Source: Arthrobacter sp. (GTDB taxonomy: Bacteria; Actinomycetota; Actinomycetes; Actinomycetales; Micrococcaceae). From it: 64,000 bases of DNA. Positions within the stretch are counted from its first letter, which is position 1. Every line of letters begins with the position of its first letter. The translations under genes and the position numbers were made by a program. The stretch covers positions 1-64,000 of the forward strand of contig JARIBG010000011.1 of NCBI GenBank assembly GCA_029257465.1, given 5' to 3'. This document shows positions 8,619 through 17,207 of the stretch, one piece after another. The notes under the pieces were generated by a model. That model did no database searches, was not told where the DNA came from, and worked only from the letters and a program-made list of their open reading frames with translations.

Positions 8619-8630
8619 CAAGCATGCTTA
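8619..8630. promoter_or_regulatory. Palindromic motif AAGCATGCTTA upstream of the YsnF gene
   Basis: CAAGCATGCTTA upstream of the PRC/YsnF start. The core AGCATGCTTA recurs at 29158-29167 upstream of the GlsB/YeaQ gene, another stress gene. Regulatory role is inferred from position only. Confidence 0.35.
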
Positions 8631-8647
8631 GTACCGTGGTGCTCCGT

Positions 8648-9574
8648 TCACGCGGTGAAGCGCGCGATCACGAGGAACACCACGGGCAGATAGAGGGCAC
8701 CGGCAACGGTCTGGAGCGTGATGGTGGAGGCCATGAGCCGCGCGTCGCCACCGAGTGCGCGCGCCATCACGTAGGCCGACGACGCCGTGGGCAGCGACAG
8801 GAACAGCACCACGGTCGCGGCGGGTTGGCCCGTCAGGCCCAGGAGGAGGCATCCGGCGAGACCGAGACCGGGCATCACTGCGAACTTCAGGACGCTGGAC
8901 AGGCTCACGGCCCCGAGGTTGCGGCCCATGCTGCGCAGGTCCAGGGCAGCGCCTACGCAGAGCAGACCCAGCGGCAGCGACGCACTTCCCAGCGTCCGCA
9001 CGAACTCGGCGACGCCGGGAGGCAGCCCGATACCCGTCAGATTGAGTGAGATGCCGATCAGGCAGCCCAGGATCAGCGGATTCGTGAGAATGCTGCGTAC
9101 CGTGCCGCGCGCGGTGAGCCGCTCGGCACCATACCGGGCAAACCCGAGCGTGCAGAGCACATTCACGAGCGGCACGAGGATGGCGTTGGAGATCGCCGCG
9201 AGCGCGACGCCGTCGGACCCGAAGAGTGCCAGCACGATCGAGAGTCCGAGGTAGTTGTTGAAGCGGATGCTGCCCTGCAGCACCGAGGTGAAGGCCGGCC
9301 CGTCGAGGTTCATCCACCGCTGCGCCACCACGAGGCCGAGCGCTGTGAGGATCACCGGTGCGGCGAGGACCGGGATCATGAGCGAGATGGGCAGGCCCGC
9401 CAGATCCGCCGTCGCGGTCCCGTGGATGAAGAGGGCGGGCAGCAGGACGAAGTAGCAGAGCCGTTCCGCGGGGGGCCAGAACGCCGGTGCCACGAAGCTG
9501 CGTGCGCGCAGCACGTACCCCAGGACGATCAGCCCGATCACGGGGCCGAGTGCCACCAGCGTCTGCGAGATCAC
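8648..9574 (-). CDS. AEC family transporter (auxin efflux carrier fold)
   Basis: 308 residues from a GTG at 9574, where the protein opens with ISQTLVALGPVIGLIVLGY, the first membrane helix. The frame is open further upstream but overlaps the esterase gene and has unrelated composition. About ten hydrophobic helices are visible, with the family's half-way break near residues 150-165 and conserved Asn/Pro-containing helices (NNYLGLSIVLALFG, NPLILGCLIGISLNL). AEC members export malate, malonate or other small organic acids; the substrate cannot be told here. Confidence 0.85.
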   Translation of the reverse strand: MISQTLVALGPVIGLIVLGYVLRARSFVAPAFWPPAERLCYFVLLPALFIHGTATADLAGLPISLMIPVLAAPVILTALGLVVAQRWMNLDGPAFTSVLQGSIRFNNYLGLSIVLALFGSDGVALAAISNAILVPLVNVLCTLGFARYGAERLTARGTVRSILTNPLILGCLIGISLNLTGIGLPPGVAEFVRTLGSASLPLGLLCVGAALDLRSMGRNLGAVSLSSVLKFAVMPGLGLAGCLLLGLTGQPAATVVLFLSLPTASSAYVMARALGGDARLMASTITLQTVAGALYLPVVFLVIARFTA

Positions 9575-9713
9575 CGCTCGACGTGGGGCACGGCGGGCAG
9601 TTTCTCCGCCGACGACGCTTTCGCCGCCCGCGCGAGGCAGCGAGGCCGGTGCGCTGCCGGCGCGCTCGAGGCGCGCTGCGGCACAGGATCCGGGCGGCAA
9701 CGGGAAACGCGGA

Positions 9714-10355
9714 TCACCAGCCCTGCGCCTGCAACCATCGACCTGCCAGGGTGCTCCACTGCTCGGCGGCGCCGCTGCCGACGGCGAGACCGAGCCCGTG
9801 CTCGCCGTCGGCGAAGACATGGAGGTCATGGGCAACGGCGTTCGCGGTGAGCGCCTGGCCGAGCAGATAGGCGTGCTCCACCGGGACGGAGGCGTCGGCT
9901 GCGGTGTGCCAGATGAAGAACGGTGGTGCCTCCGGTGTAACGAGGCGGTCGAGGGAGGTCGCGGCCCTGACCCGCCCGCCGGCGTCCGTCCCGAGCAGCT
10001 GGTCCTGTGAACCGCGGTGCGTTGCGAGCTGCATGGAGACCACGGGATAGCAGAGCACGGCGGCGTCCACGCGATCCTCGGCCGTGTCGGAGGGCGCGAG
10101 CGCCGCATGACCTGCCAGGTGCCCTCCCGCCGAGAAGCCGAGCAGGGCTACGCGCTCAGCTCCGGCCGCTCTCACCCGCCGGATCTCGGCACGGACGGCG
10201 TCGAGCGGGCCGGGGTGCCGGGTCAGCACCGGATAGCGGAAGACGCCGGCCGAGAGACCGAGGGAGCGCAGCCGCTCGGCCACGATCTCCCCCTCGTTGT
10301 CGGAGAGTTCGGAGTACCCGCCGCCGGGCAGGACGATCACGTGGGAAGCCTTCAT
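9714..10355 (-). CDS. Alpha/beta hydrolase, esterase (BD-FAE-like)
   Basis: 213 residues. The oxyanion motif VLPGGGYSELSDNEGE is at the N-terminus, the nucleophile elbow is GFSAGGHLAG near residue 95, the acid lies around WHTAADASVP and the histidine in GEHGLGLAVGSG. This arrangement matches the acetyl-xylan esterase/lipase group of alpha/beta hydrolases. No signal peptide, so it is cytoplasmic. It precedes the AEC transporter on the same strand with about 140 bases between, so co-transcription is possible but not shown. Confidence 0.85.
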   Translation of the reverse strand: MKASHVIVLPGGGYSELSDNEGEIVAERLRSLGLSAGVFRYPVLTRHPGPLDAVRAEIRRVRAAGAERVALLGFSAGGHLAGHAALAPSDTAEDRVDAAVLCYPVVSMQLATHRGSQDQLLGTDAGGRVRAATSLDRLVTPEAPPFFIWHTAADASVPVEHAYLLGQALTANAVAHDLHVFADGEHGLGLAVGSGAAEQWSTLAGRWLQAQGW

Positions 10356-10414
10356 GCGTTCACCGTACTGGGCGGCGCACCCGCCGCACCTGCAAGCACG
10401 CCGGTCGTGACAAG

Positions 10415-10446
10415 AGCCCCCGACCGAAAGGACCGGGGGCTCTCAA
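10415..10446. terminator. Intrinsic terminator hairpin after the DUF4193 gene
   Basis: AGAGCCCCCG and CGGGGGCTCT form a strong stem with the loop between, 17 bases beyond the DUF4193 stop. The following bases are TTGTC on the minus strand, so the U-tract is poor. Confidence 0.65.
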
Positions 10447-10462
10447 TGATGCGGGGCCATGC

Positions 10463-10768
10463 TCAGCCCTCGCACTCCGTGCAGTACTTGTCGCCGTTCT
10501 TCTCACGAGCGAGCTGGCTGCGGTGGTGCACCAGGAAGCATGACATGCAGGTGAACTCATCCTCCTGCTCGGGGATGACCTGGATCAGGAGTTCCTCGTG
10601 CGAGAGGTCCGCTCCCGGCAGGTCGATGCCCTCGGCGGTCTCGCCGTCCTCGACATCGATCAGTGCAGTCTGCGTGGTCGCGCTGCGCTGTGCCTGGATG
10701 GCCTCGAGTGACTCGTTGGCCGGCTGGTCCTCCGGGCGAACGCGTGGTTCGTCGTAATCAGTTGCCAT
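10463..10768 (-). CDS. DUF4193 family zinc-ribbon protein
   Basis: 101 residues. The ATG at 10768 has AGAAGGAGA upstream, fixing the start at MATDYDEPRVRPEDQP. An acidic N-terminal half leads to a C-terminal zinc ribbon with two CxxC pairs, FTCMSCFLVHHRSQ and YCTECEG. DUF4193 proteins are conserved across actinobacteria and include factors similar in layout to small RNA polymerase or ribosome associated proteins, but no function is established for this one. A strong hairpin terminator follows. Confidence 0.92.
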   Translation of the reverse strand: MATDYDEPRVRPEDQPANESLEAIQAQRSATTQTALIDVEDGETAEGIDLPGADLSHEELLIQVIPEQEDEFTCMSCFLVHHRSQLAREKNGDKYCTECEG

Positions 10769-10867
10769 TACGGTAGATCTCCTTCTGTGGGCGGGAACGA
10801 AGCCCAGATGCCATTCACAACCTTGGCAGGGGTGGAAGTATTCCACATGACGCGAGCAATATACATG

Positions 10868-11329
10868 CTACGGAGCAGTTTTTTCTCCCCGGTCTGCCGA
10901 AATGTCGATCTGCACCTCATTGTGACGAAACACGCCCGGTGTGACAGGCGGGTCGAAGCGCGCGATCCGGGGCTCCCCCACGGCAGTGAAGGCCGCCTTT
11001 TCCAGCGCTATGGTCAGGTCCTGGAGCTTCTCGTCGAACATCGCACGCCCTCCGCGCCCGCTGAAGGTGACGACGGCGGTGGTCGCCGCGGGCTTGCCGA
11101 TCACCCGGATGCGGGGATCGTCGGGCAGCGGAGCAGTGTCCAAGGACACATCGGCCGGCAATACGAAGGCCACGGTGTAGCCCCGTACAGTGCGCTGCTG
11201 CGTCACGGGCGCCGTCATGGCGAGCTTCTGCCGGGAGGTGTTAGCGCCGAAGATGTAGGACGCAAGTGTGCGGAATGCCTTGTTCCCGGCGTCGTCGAAC
11301 TCCGCGTCCACATCGATCTCCGCCACCAC
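10868..11329 (-). CDS. SOUL family heme-binding protein, start codon unclear
   Basis: 153 residues from the first usable start (GTG, 11329). The SOUL/HBP fold is recognised by NTSRQKLAMTAPVTQQ, VAFVLPADVSL and the C-terminal NEVQIDI. Coding clearly continues upstream of this GTG: the same frame reads TEQQPFSVLDTYPGFELRSY and then PAH, the standard N-terminus of the family, but no ATG, GTG or TTG occurs there before an in-frame stop. The codon before the threonine of that stretch is AGG (11401-11399), where an ATG would be expected. A sequencing error, rare start or damaged gene are all possible. Confidence 0.8.
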   Translation of the reverse strand: MVAEIDVDAEFDDAGNKAFRTLASYIFGANTSRQKLAMTAPVTQQRTVRGYTVAFVLPADVSLDTAPLPDDPRIRVIGKPAATTAVVTFSGRGGRAMFDEKLQDLTIALEKAAFTAVGEPRIARFDPPVTPGVFRHNEVQIDISADRGEKTAP

Positions 11330-11481
11330 GTGCGCGGGATAGGAGCGGAGCTCGAACCCGGGGTAGGTGTCGAGTACGCTGAACGGCTGCTGTTCGGTCC
11401 TGCAGCGGATGGTACTCCGCGCGCCTGATCGGCACCGTAATGTTGCACCGGATCCTGCACCCGAACGCTCAGGAGGCTCTC

Positions 11482-11550
11482 ATGGCACCTGCACCAGTTG
11501 AACCCGCGCCCTCCTCCTCGGTGCAGTGGGCCGGGGCGCCCGCCTCGTGA
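11482..11550 (+). CDS. Short upstream ORF coupled to the glycosylase gene
   Basis: A 22-codon frame, MAPAPVEPAPSSSVQWAGAP then two residues, with a strong ribosome site (CAGGAGG, eight bases before the ATG). Its TGA overlaps the GTG of the alkA-like gene (GTGA at 11547-11550). It resembles a leader peptide that couples translation to the downstream gene. The peptide itself has no recognisable family and could be a chance frame kept for coupling. Confidence 0.45.
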   Translation: MAPAPVEPAPSSSVQWAGAPAS

Positions 11551-12410
11551 GCCGGACCGCGATCCTCACACCGAACGGTGCGCTCGACGCCGGCCCCATG
11601 GCCGGGATCCTCGCCAACCACGCCATCCCGGGCTGCGAGATCTCGGATCGCACCGGCCGCTCCCATACGCGCCTGCTCACGATCCCCGGGGGACCACGTC
11701 GTGTCACCGTCACCATCAGGCCCGACGACGTCGAACTCACCGCGGACACCGACGACGACGCCGAGTTCGGCCAGCTCGTCCGGATCACCCGTACGTGGCT
11801 CGACCTCGACACGGAGATCGACGCCGTCGCCCGTGCCTTCGAGGACGATCAGCTCCTCGGGCCGCTGGTCCGTCGCCGTCCGGGTCTACGCGCGGTCGGG
11901 TACCCGGACGCTTTCGAAGCGGCGATCATGACGGTCCTCGGGCAGCAGGTGTCGGTCGCGGCCGGGGGTACCTTCGGCGGCAGGCTCGCGGCCGCGTACG
12001 GCACGCCGTCGCCGTCGGGCCTCACCGTCTTCCCCACGCCGCAGGTCATCGCGGATGCGCCGCACGAGGAACTGCGCGCGGCCATCGGCGTGACCCGCAC
12101 GCGTGCGGCCACGGTGAAGCATGTGGCGCGCGCCGTCGTCGACGGGCTCCGCCTCGACCCGTCCGCCGATCATGCCGCGCTGCGGAAGGAACTGCTCTCC
12201 CTGCCCGGCATCGGCCCGTGGTCCGCGGACTACCTGGCCGTGCGCGTGCTCCGTGACGCCGACGCCTTCACGCCCGGTGATCTCGTGGCCCGGCGCGCCA
12301 TGGGCAATCCGAGCATCCGCGACGCCGAACGAATCTCCGAGGCGTGGCGCCCCTACCGCGCGTACGCCCTCTTCCACCTGTGGACCTCCGCGACCTACCG
12401 CGGGGGCTGA
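11547..12410 (+). CDS. alkA: DNA-3-methyladenine glycosylase, AlkA type
   Basis: 287 residues starting SRTAILTPNGALDAG from a GTG that overlaps the stop of a short upstream frame; an alternative GTG at 11526 adds seven residues. The N-terminal AlkA domain spans about 1-105. The HhH-GPD domain follows with VLGQQVSVAAGGTFGGRL, then the hairpin LLSLPGIGPWSADYLAVR and the catalytic aspartate in TPGDLVARRAMG, at the position of Asp238 in E. coli AlkA. It excises alkylated purines from DNA. No ada regulator domain is attached or adjacent. Confidence 0.9.
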   Translation: MSRTAILTPNGALDAGPMAGILANHAIPGCEISDRTGRSHTRLLTIPGGPRRVTVTIRPDDVELTADTDDDAEFGQLVRITRTWLDLDTEIDAVARAFEDDQLLGPLVRRRPGLRAVGYPDAFEAAIMTVLGQQVSVAAGGTFGGRLAAAYGTPSPSGLTVFPTPQVIADAPHEELRAAIGVTRTRAATVKHVARAVVDGLRLDPSADHAALRKELLSLPGIGPWSADYLAVRVLRDADAFTPGDLVARRAMGNPSIRDAERISEAWRPYRAYALFHLWTSATYRGG

Positions 12411-12452
12411 ACCGCACTCCTACCTGTCCACCTCCGCCACGGACCACGGGGA

Positions 12453-13661
12453 CTAGGCGGAGGACACCGGCACCTTCCTGCGGCTGCGCAGTGCGATCTC
12501 CAGCTCGAAGCGCACCTTCGGGTCCTTGAGGTCGTCCCCGAACAGGTCACGCAACTGCAGGACGCGGTAGCCGACGGTCTGCGCGTGGATGCCGAGCTCC
12601 TCGGCGATCGGCGCGCGCTGACCCCAGTACCGCAGCCAGGTGAGCAGAGTCTCCTCGAGTCGGTCGCGCTGATTATCCGGCAGCGCGGCAAGGGGCGCGA
12701 GGCGGCGTCGTGCCAGCTCACCGACCGCCGACGGCTCGGCTGCGAGAACCACCTCGATCAGGTGCTCGCCCGCCCAAACGGGAGGCTCGTCGTCGCCCTC
12801 GCGCGGCGGCAGCATGGACGCGGCGAGAACGGCGAGCCGCAGCGACTGAGCGACCTGGCCCAGCCCACCGGCGGGACCCACGGCTGCGCTCCGACCCGCC
12901 AGGACACGGTTCAGCTCAGCACGTGAGCCCGGGCCACGCTCGGGAACCAGCGCGACGACGTCGGTCTCCCGCTCGATCACGATGGCGCCCGGGCCCAGCC
13001 GCTGCCGGAGTCCACCGGCGCGCTCCAGCGGAAGTGTCACGACGGCGATCTCCGCGGGGACGGCCCAGTCCGCGAGCGACGCCGCCTGCCGCAGCGCCGT
13101 CTGATCGGCCTGTCCCAGCAGGATGAGTTCGAGGAGTTCGGCGCGGCGGCGGTCGACGGCGCCGGCCCGCTCCGACTGCTCGAAGGCGTAGGCCTCGGCG
13201 CTCACGGCGGAGAGCTCGTCGATGTACGCCATGATGGACTCGCCGAGATCGACCACGACGGCCGAGCCGAGACCTTCCTCCATGGAGCGCCTGGACATCT
13301 CCCTGAACGTGACGCGCGCGCCCATCCGGTACGCTCCGAGCAGCGAATCCATGCTGCGCCCCTGCCGGAACTCCCCCCGTCCCAGACCCGCCACCAGCTG
13401 ACGGCTCTCGTCGGACAGGGCCGGCAGCCTCGTTCCCGGCAGTTCGAGGAACCGCTCGAGGGCAGCCGTGACGCCCTTGCGGAGCACGTGGCCGAAGCTG
13501 CCCTCCATCGGCCGGGCGTACGCGGGGACCAGCTGGGGCACGGCCTGGATGATCGCCTCCACCAGCGCGGGCGTCAGGGCTCGGAGCCGGTCACTGACAT
13601 CGGGCGGAAGGGCCAACCAGGGTGGGTCCGGAGGTGCTGACGGTATCTCGTCCCTGGCCAT
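12453..13661 (-). CDS. PucR family transcriptional regulator
   Basis: 402 residues with the CdaR/PucR layout: an N-terminal all-helical sensor part (about 20-175), a middle GGDEF-like region, and a C-terminal PucR-type HTH (about 335-395: LEETLLTWLRYWGQRAPIAE, then LGIHAQTVGYRVLQLRDLFG). It is transcribed divergently from the ferredoxin reductase-desaturase pair with only 50 bases between starts, so it is the likely regulator of fatty-acid desaturation here. The ligand is unknown. Confidence 0.9.
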   Translation of the reverse strand: MARDEIPSAPPDPPWLALPPDVSDRLRALTPALVEAIIQAVPQLVPAYARPMEGSFGHVLRKGVTAALERFLELPGTRLPALSDESRQLVAGLGRGEFRQGRSMDSLLGAYRMGARVTFREMSRRSMEEGLGSAVVVDLGESIMAYIDELSAVSAEAYAFEQSERAGAVDRRRAELLELILLGQADQTALRQAASLADWAVPAEIAVVTLPLERAGGLRQRLGPGAIVIERETDVVALVPERGPGSRAELNRVLAGRSAAVGPAGGLGQVAQSLRLAVLAASMLPPREGDDEPPVWAGEHLIEVVLAAEPSAVGELARRRLAPLAALPDNQRDRLEETLLTWLRYWGQRAPIAEELGIHAQTVGYRVLQLRDLFGDDLKDPKVRFELEIALRSRRKVPVSSA

Positions 13662-13711
13662 GTCACGTCTCCTGAACTATTGCAGCACGATGATTCTTCA
13701 GGGGTAACTGT

Positions 13712-14872
13712 ATGCCAGGAGCGCAGATTATTAGCGGCAGCGGCTATATCGTTGATGAAATGATCCGGTTCAAGGCACTGGCGCGAGCCGCCTCTGCGCT
13801 CACCACCCCGCTCGCGCCGGAAGACTTCCTCTCCCTGTTCAACCCCGTGTACTCCTCGCGCCAGCTCCGCGGTGTCGTGACCCGCGTGGAGCACGAGACC
13901 GAGCAGTCGGCCACCATCTACTTCCGCCCCGGCCACGGGTGGCACGCGCACAAGGCCGGGCAGTGGGCACGCATCGGCGTCGAACTCGACGGCGTACGCC
14001 AATGGCGCTCCTACTCCCTGAGCAACGCCGCCGGACAGGATCCGGCAATCACCGTGACCGACGCCGGTGCGGTGTCCCACGTGCTGGTGCGCGACACGAA
14101 ACCGGGTGACATCCTCTTCCTCGCCCCGCCGCAGGGCGACTTCGTGCTGCCCGAGCATCCGCGTCCCCTGCTGATGCTCACGGCGGGCAGCGGCATCACA
14201 CCGGTCATGTCGATGATCCGCACGCTGATCCCGCGCAGGCCGGACGCCGACGTCGTCCTCATCACCTCCAACAGCACGCCCGAGAAGAGCCTGTTCCGCG
14301 AGGAGCTCGACGAGCTCGCCGATCAATTCCCGAATCTGAAAGTTCGCCACTGGTTCTCCAGCGCACTCGGCAGACTCGAGTTCACCGCCAGGACCATCGC
14401 CGATCTCTGCCCCGACTGGCGCTCGCGCTCCGCCTACGCGTGCGGCCCCGAGGGGTTCCTGAACGACGCCGAGGAGCTGTGGCAGCGCGAGGCAACCCTC
14501 GACACGGCCCGCGCCGCCGCGCAGGTCCCGGCCGGCACCGCCACCCGGACCGCGGGCACCGGGACGCTGACCATCGAACGGTTCAGTACCGACCTGACCA
14601 TGGGTTCCGGGCACGACGGCGGAGTCGTCACCTTCGAGCAGTCGGACCGCGAGGTCCAGGCCGACGGCGACACCCCCCTGCTCGACGTCGGCGAGGACGC
14701 CGGAATCCTGATGCCCAGCGGATGCCGTATGGGTATCTGCCACAGCTGCCTCATCCCGCTGCGTGCCGGCCAGGTACGCGATCTTCGCACCGGGGAGCTG
14801 CGCAACGCTCCCGGTGACCTCATCCAGACCTGCGTCTCGGCAGCCGCCGGGCCCGTGAACCTCGACCTGTAA
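13712..14872 (+). CDS. Ferredoxin reductase with C-terminal 2Fe-2S domain
   Basis: 386 residues from the ATG at 13712, preceded by AGGGG; a second in-frame ATG at 13760 is an alternative. Domain order is FAD-binding (about 50-150, RSYSLSNAAGQD), NAD(P)-binding (150-275, LMLTAGSGITPVMSMIRTL and CGPEGFL) and a plant-type 2Fe-2S ferredoxin (300-385, MPSGCRMGICHSCLIPL with a fourth Cys in IQTCVS). It is the electron donor for the desaturase encoded 19 bases downstream, like Rv3230c with DesA3 in Mycobacterium tuberculosis. Confidence 0.93.
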   Translation: MPGAQIISGSGYIVDEMIRFKALARAASALTTPLAPEDFLSLFNPVYSSRQLRGVVTRVEHETEQSATIYFRPGHGWHAHKAGQWARIGVELDGVRQWRSYSLSNAAGQDPAITVTDAGAVSHVLVRDTKPGDILFLAPPQGDFVLPEHPRPLLMLTAGSGITPVMSMIRTLIPRRPDADVVLITSNSTPEKSLFREELDELADQFPNLKVRHWFSSALGRLEFTARTIADLCPDWRSRSAYACGPEGFLNDAEELWQREATLDTARAAAQVPAGTATRTAGTGTLTIERFSTDLTMGSGHDGGVVTFEQSDREVQADGDTPLLDVGEDAGILMPSGCRMGICHSCLIPLRAGQVRDLRTGELRNAPGDLIQTCVSAAAGPVNLDL

Positions 14873-14891
14873 CCCCATCGGAGGAAACCCC

Positions 14892-16037
14892 ATGACCACC
14901 ACACTGACCCGCCCGGGCGCCCTTGCAGCGTCCGGCCACCCCCTGGTGCGCCCCGACGCGGCCAAGCACCTCTCCGACGAGCAGATCCTCGAACTCGGGC
15001 GCGAACTCGACGCCGTCCGGGACGGGATCCTGGCCAAGCGTGGAGCCACCGACGCGGCCTACATCCGCCGGATCATCAAGATCCAGCGCTCGCTGGAGTT
15101 CGCCGGTCGCGGCACGCTGCTCTTCAGCAAGTACAAGCCGGCCTGGTTCGCCGGGACGGCCATGCTGAGCTTCGCGAAGATCCTCGAGAACATGGAGATC
15201 GGCCACAACGTGCTCCATGGGCAGTGGGACTGGATGCGCGATCCCGACATCCACTCCACCACCTGGGAGTGGGACTTCGTCACACCCGCACGGTCCTGGC
15301 AGCACACCCACAACGACCTGCACCACCGGTGGACCAACGTCATCGGCAAGGACAAGGACATCGGGTACAACCTGCTCCGCATGGACGCCGACCAGCCGTG
15401 GCGCCCCTTCAATCTCGGCAACCCGCTCTACAACGCGCTGCTCGCCCCGGTCTTCGAGTGGGGTATCGCGCTCTACGACCTCGAGCTGCCCGAGTACAAG
15501 GAGGGCCTGAAGTCGAAGGAGGCCATGAGCCGCGACCTCAAGGCCGTGGGCGTGAAGGTCCTCAAGCAGTTCTCGAAGGACTACGCGGCCACACCCGCCG
15601 TCGCCATGCTCACCGGCTCCGGCAAGCAGGCCCTCTTCGGGACCCTCGCGGCGAACGCCATCCGCAACTTCTGGGCCCACGCCGTCATCTTCTGCGGCCA
15701 CTTCCCCGACGGCACGGACACGTTCACGGAGGAGGAGGTGGACGGCGAGACCCGCGGTGACTGGTACGTCCGCCAGATGATCGGGTCGGCGAACATCTCC
15801 GGCTCGAAGTTCATGCACCTGATGACCGGCAATCTCTCGCACCAGATCGAGCACCACTGCTTCCCCGATCTGCCGTCCAACCGGTACGCCGAGGTGGCGG
15901 TGAAGGTCCGCGAGATCTGCACACGCTACGGCCTGCCGTACACCACTGGCCCCCTGCCCAGGCAGGTCGGCTCCACCTGGGCGAAGGTGTTCGAGCTCGC
16001 CCTGCCAAATCGGAAGGAGAAGGCGGCCACGGCCTAG
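14892..16037 (+). CDS. Membrane fatty-acid (acyl-CoA) desaturase
   Basis: 381 residues, ATG preceded by CGGAGGAA. The three histidine boxes that bind the di-iron centre are present: GHNVLHGQW, HTHNDLHHRW and HQIEHHCFP. Hydrophobic segments lie between boxes. Together with the reductase it should introduce a cis double bond (probably delta-9) into stearoyl- or palmitoyl-type acyl chains at the membrane. The pair is an operon with 19 bases between genes and is likely governed by the divergent PucR regulator. Confidence 0.93.
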   Translation: MTTTLTRPGALAASGHPLVRPDAAKHLSDEQILELGRELDAVRDGILAKRGATDAAYIRRIIKIQRSLEFAGRGTLLFSKYKPAWFAGTAMLSFAKILENMEIGHNVLHGQWDWMRDPDIHSTTWEWDFVTPARSWQHTHNDLHHRWTNVIGKDKDIGYNLLRMDADQPWRPFNLGNPLYNALLAPVFEWGIALYDLELPEYKEGLKSKEAMSRDLKAVGVKVLKQFSKDYAATPAVAMLTGSGKQALFGTLAANAIRNFWAHAVIFCGHFPDGTDTFTEEEVDGETRGDWYVRQMIGSANISGSKFMHLMTGNLSHQIEHHCFPDLPSNRYAEVAVKVREICTRYGLPYTTGPLPRQVGSTWAKVFELALPNRKEKAATA

Positions 16038-16176
16038 CTTTATCGGTCCGGAGTGCGCACCGGCGCCGTCGTCGCGGGTTGTCCCGCGGCGGCGGCGCTC
16101 GGCGTCGGCTCGTCCGCTCCCCGCGACCACCGTCGTCGTTGTCGTCGTTCCGGCTCTCCCATTCCGTCTCACGGAC

Positions 16177-16240
16177 GCGCCGAGATCGCAGAACATGCCG
16201 ATTCACGGCCGACGCCCGGTTGTTTCTGCCATTTCGGCGC
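16177..16240. repeat. Dispersed inverted-repeat element, copy B
   Basis: The best-preserved copy: GCGCCGAGATCGCAGAACAT (16177-16196) and TGTTTCTGCCATTTCGGCGC (16221-16240) pair over 20 positions with three mismatches around a 24-base loop. It ends 12 bases before the stop of the convergent minus-strand gene. Confidence 0.8.
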
Positions 16241-16252
16241 CGGAAAGCGCCC

Positions 16253-17206
16253 TCAAGTGCGGTCCCGGACCGTCTTGAGCCATCCGTCGATGACTCCCCA
16301 CGCGGAGAATCCGACGATACCGGCTCCCGTGATGAGGGCGAGCGTACGGATCGAATCGGCACCCACGCCGTTATCGGAAAGCACCAGGGCGACGAACTGG
16401 GGATTCACCAGGTGCCCGCCAGCCAGAAGAGCCGCCGCGGGAATCGCGTAGGCCAGGGCGAGGCCGGTGTTGATCAGCGCGAACGCCGGCGTCCAGCGGC
16501 CCCTGCGGTACACCGCGACCACGAGTGCAGCCTGGGCCGCCATCAGCCCCAGCAGTCCGACGATCCACCAGGGCCAGAGATCGGTGCTGAGAATCGGAAG
16601 CCAGGTCGAATCGAGGCGTACCAGGCCGTGGAACCGATCCCACAGGATTGCTCCTGCTCCGACGAGGAGGACGACGAGCGCGGCAATGAGGTCCGCTCGG
16701 CCGGCGCCTCTCGATCGGATCACCGGCAACCTGTCGACGTCCCACTCCACGAGGGGAGCTGGGCCACTGCTGCGCTCCAGCACGGCGAACACCAGCGTCA
16801 CCCAGAATGCCACCTGCACGACGGCGGACACCCCCGTCGAAACCGAGGCGCCGAGGACCGCGCCGGGCGTCTCGCCCGTCAGGGTCTGCCCGAGCGCCAC
16901 ACCGACCATTGCGATGACGGGCACGATGACCCACAGCAGCTTCAGCAGCCGCCACCAGGTGAGATAGAAGCGCGGACCGATGAGCTGCAGTTGCCGGCCG
17001 GCGTACCCTGCTGCGAGAATCTCCGGATCGCCCAGGTCCGTCAGGACTGCCCGCTCGGCTGTCCCACAATCCTCGCCCTGTTCGATGCGGGCCTCGATGG
17101 CGTCCTCGATGCTGACTTCCAGCTCAGCCTGTACGTCCGGGCCGCATGCGGCGGGCATGCTGCGGACGGCAGCAGCGATGTAGCGGTCGGTAAGTGGTGC
17201 TGCCAT
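16253..17206 (-). CDS. Membrane protein with permease-prefix (HAAS-like) N-terminus
   Basis: 317 residues. The first 75 (RYIAAAVRSMPAACGPDVQA, ELEVSIEDAIEARIEQGE, VLTDLGDPEILAAGYAGR) match the helical permease-prefix/HAAS region that accompanies PadR regulators. About six to seven membrane helices follow (for example LLKLLWVIVPVIAMVGVALG). Its start is one base from the stop of the PadR gene (TGAGATG), so the two are translationally coupled. The usual role of such pairs is a PadR-controlled membrane transport or sensing unit; the substrate is unknown. Confidence 0.85.
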   Translation of the reverse strand: MAAPLTDRYIAAAVRSMPAACGPDVQAELEVSIEDAIEARIEQGEDCGTAERAVLTDLGDPEILAAGYAGRQLQLIGPRFYLTWWRLLKLLWVIVPVIAMVGVALGQTLTGETPGAVLGASVSTGVSAVVQVAFWVTLVFAVLERSSGPAPLVEWDVDRLPVIRSRGAGRADLIAALVVLLVGAGAILWDRFHGLVRLDSTWLPILSTDLWPWWIVGLLGLMAAQAALVVAVYRRGRWTPAFALINTGLALAYAIPAAALLAGGHLVNPQFVALVLSDNGVGADSIRTLALITGAGIVGFSAWGVIDGWLKTVRDRT

Positions 17207-17207
17207 C

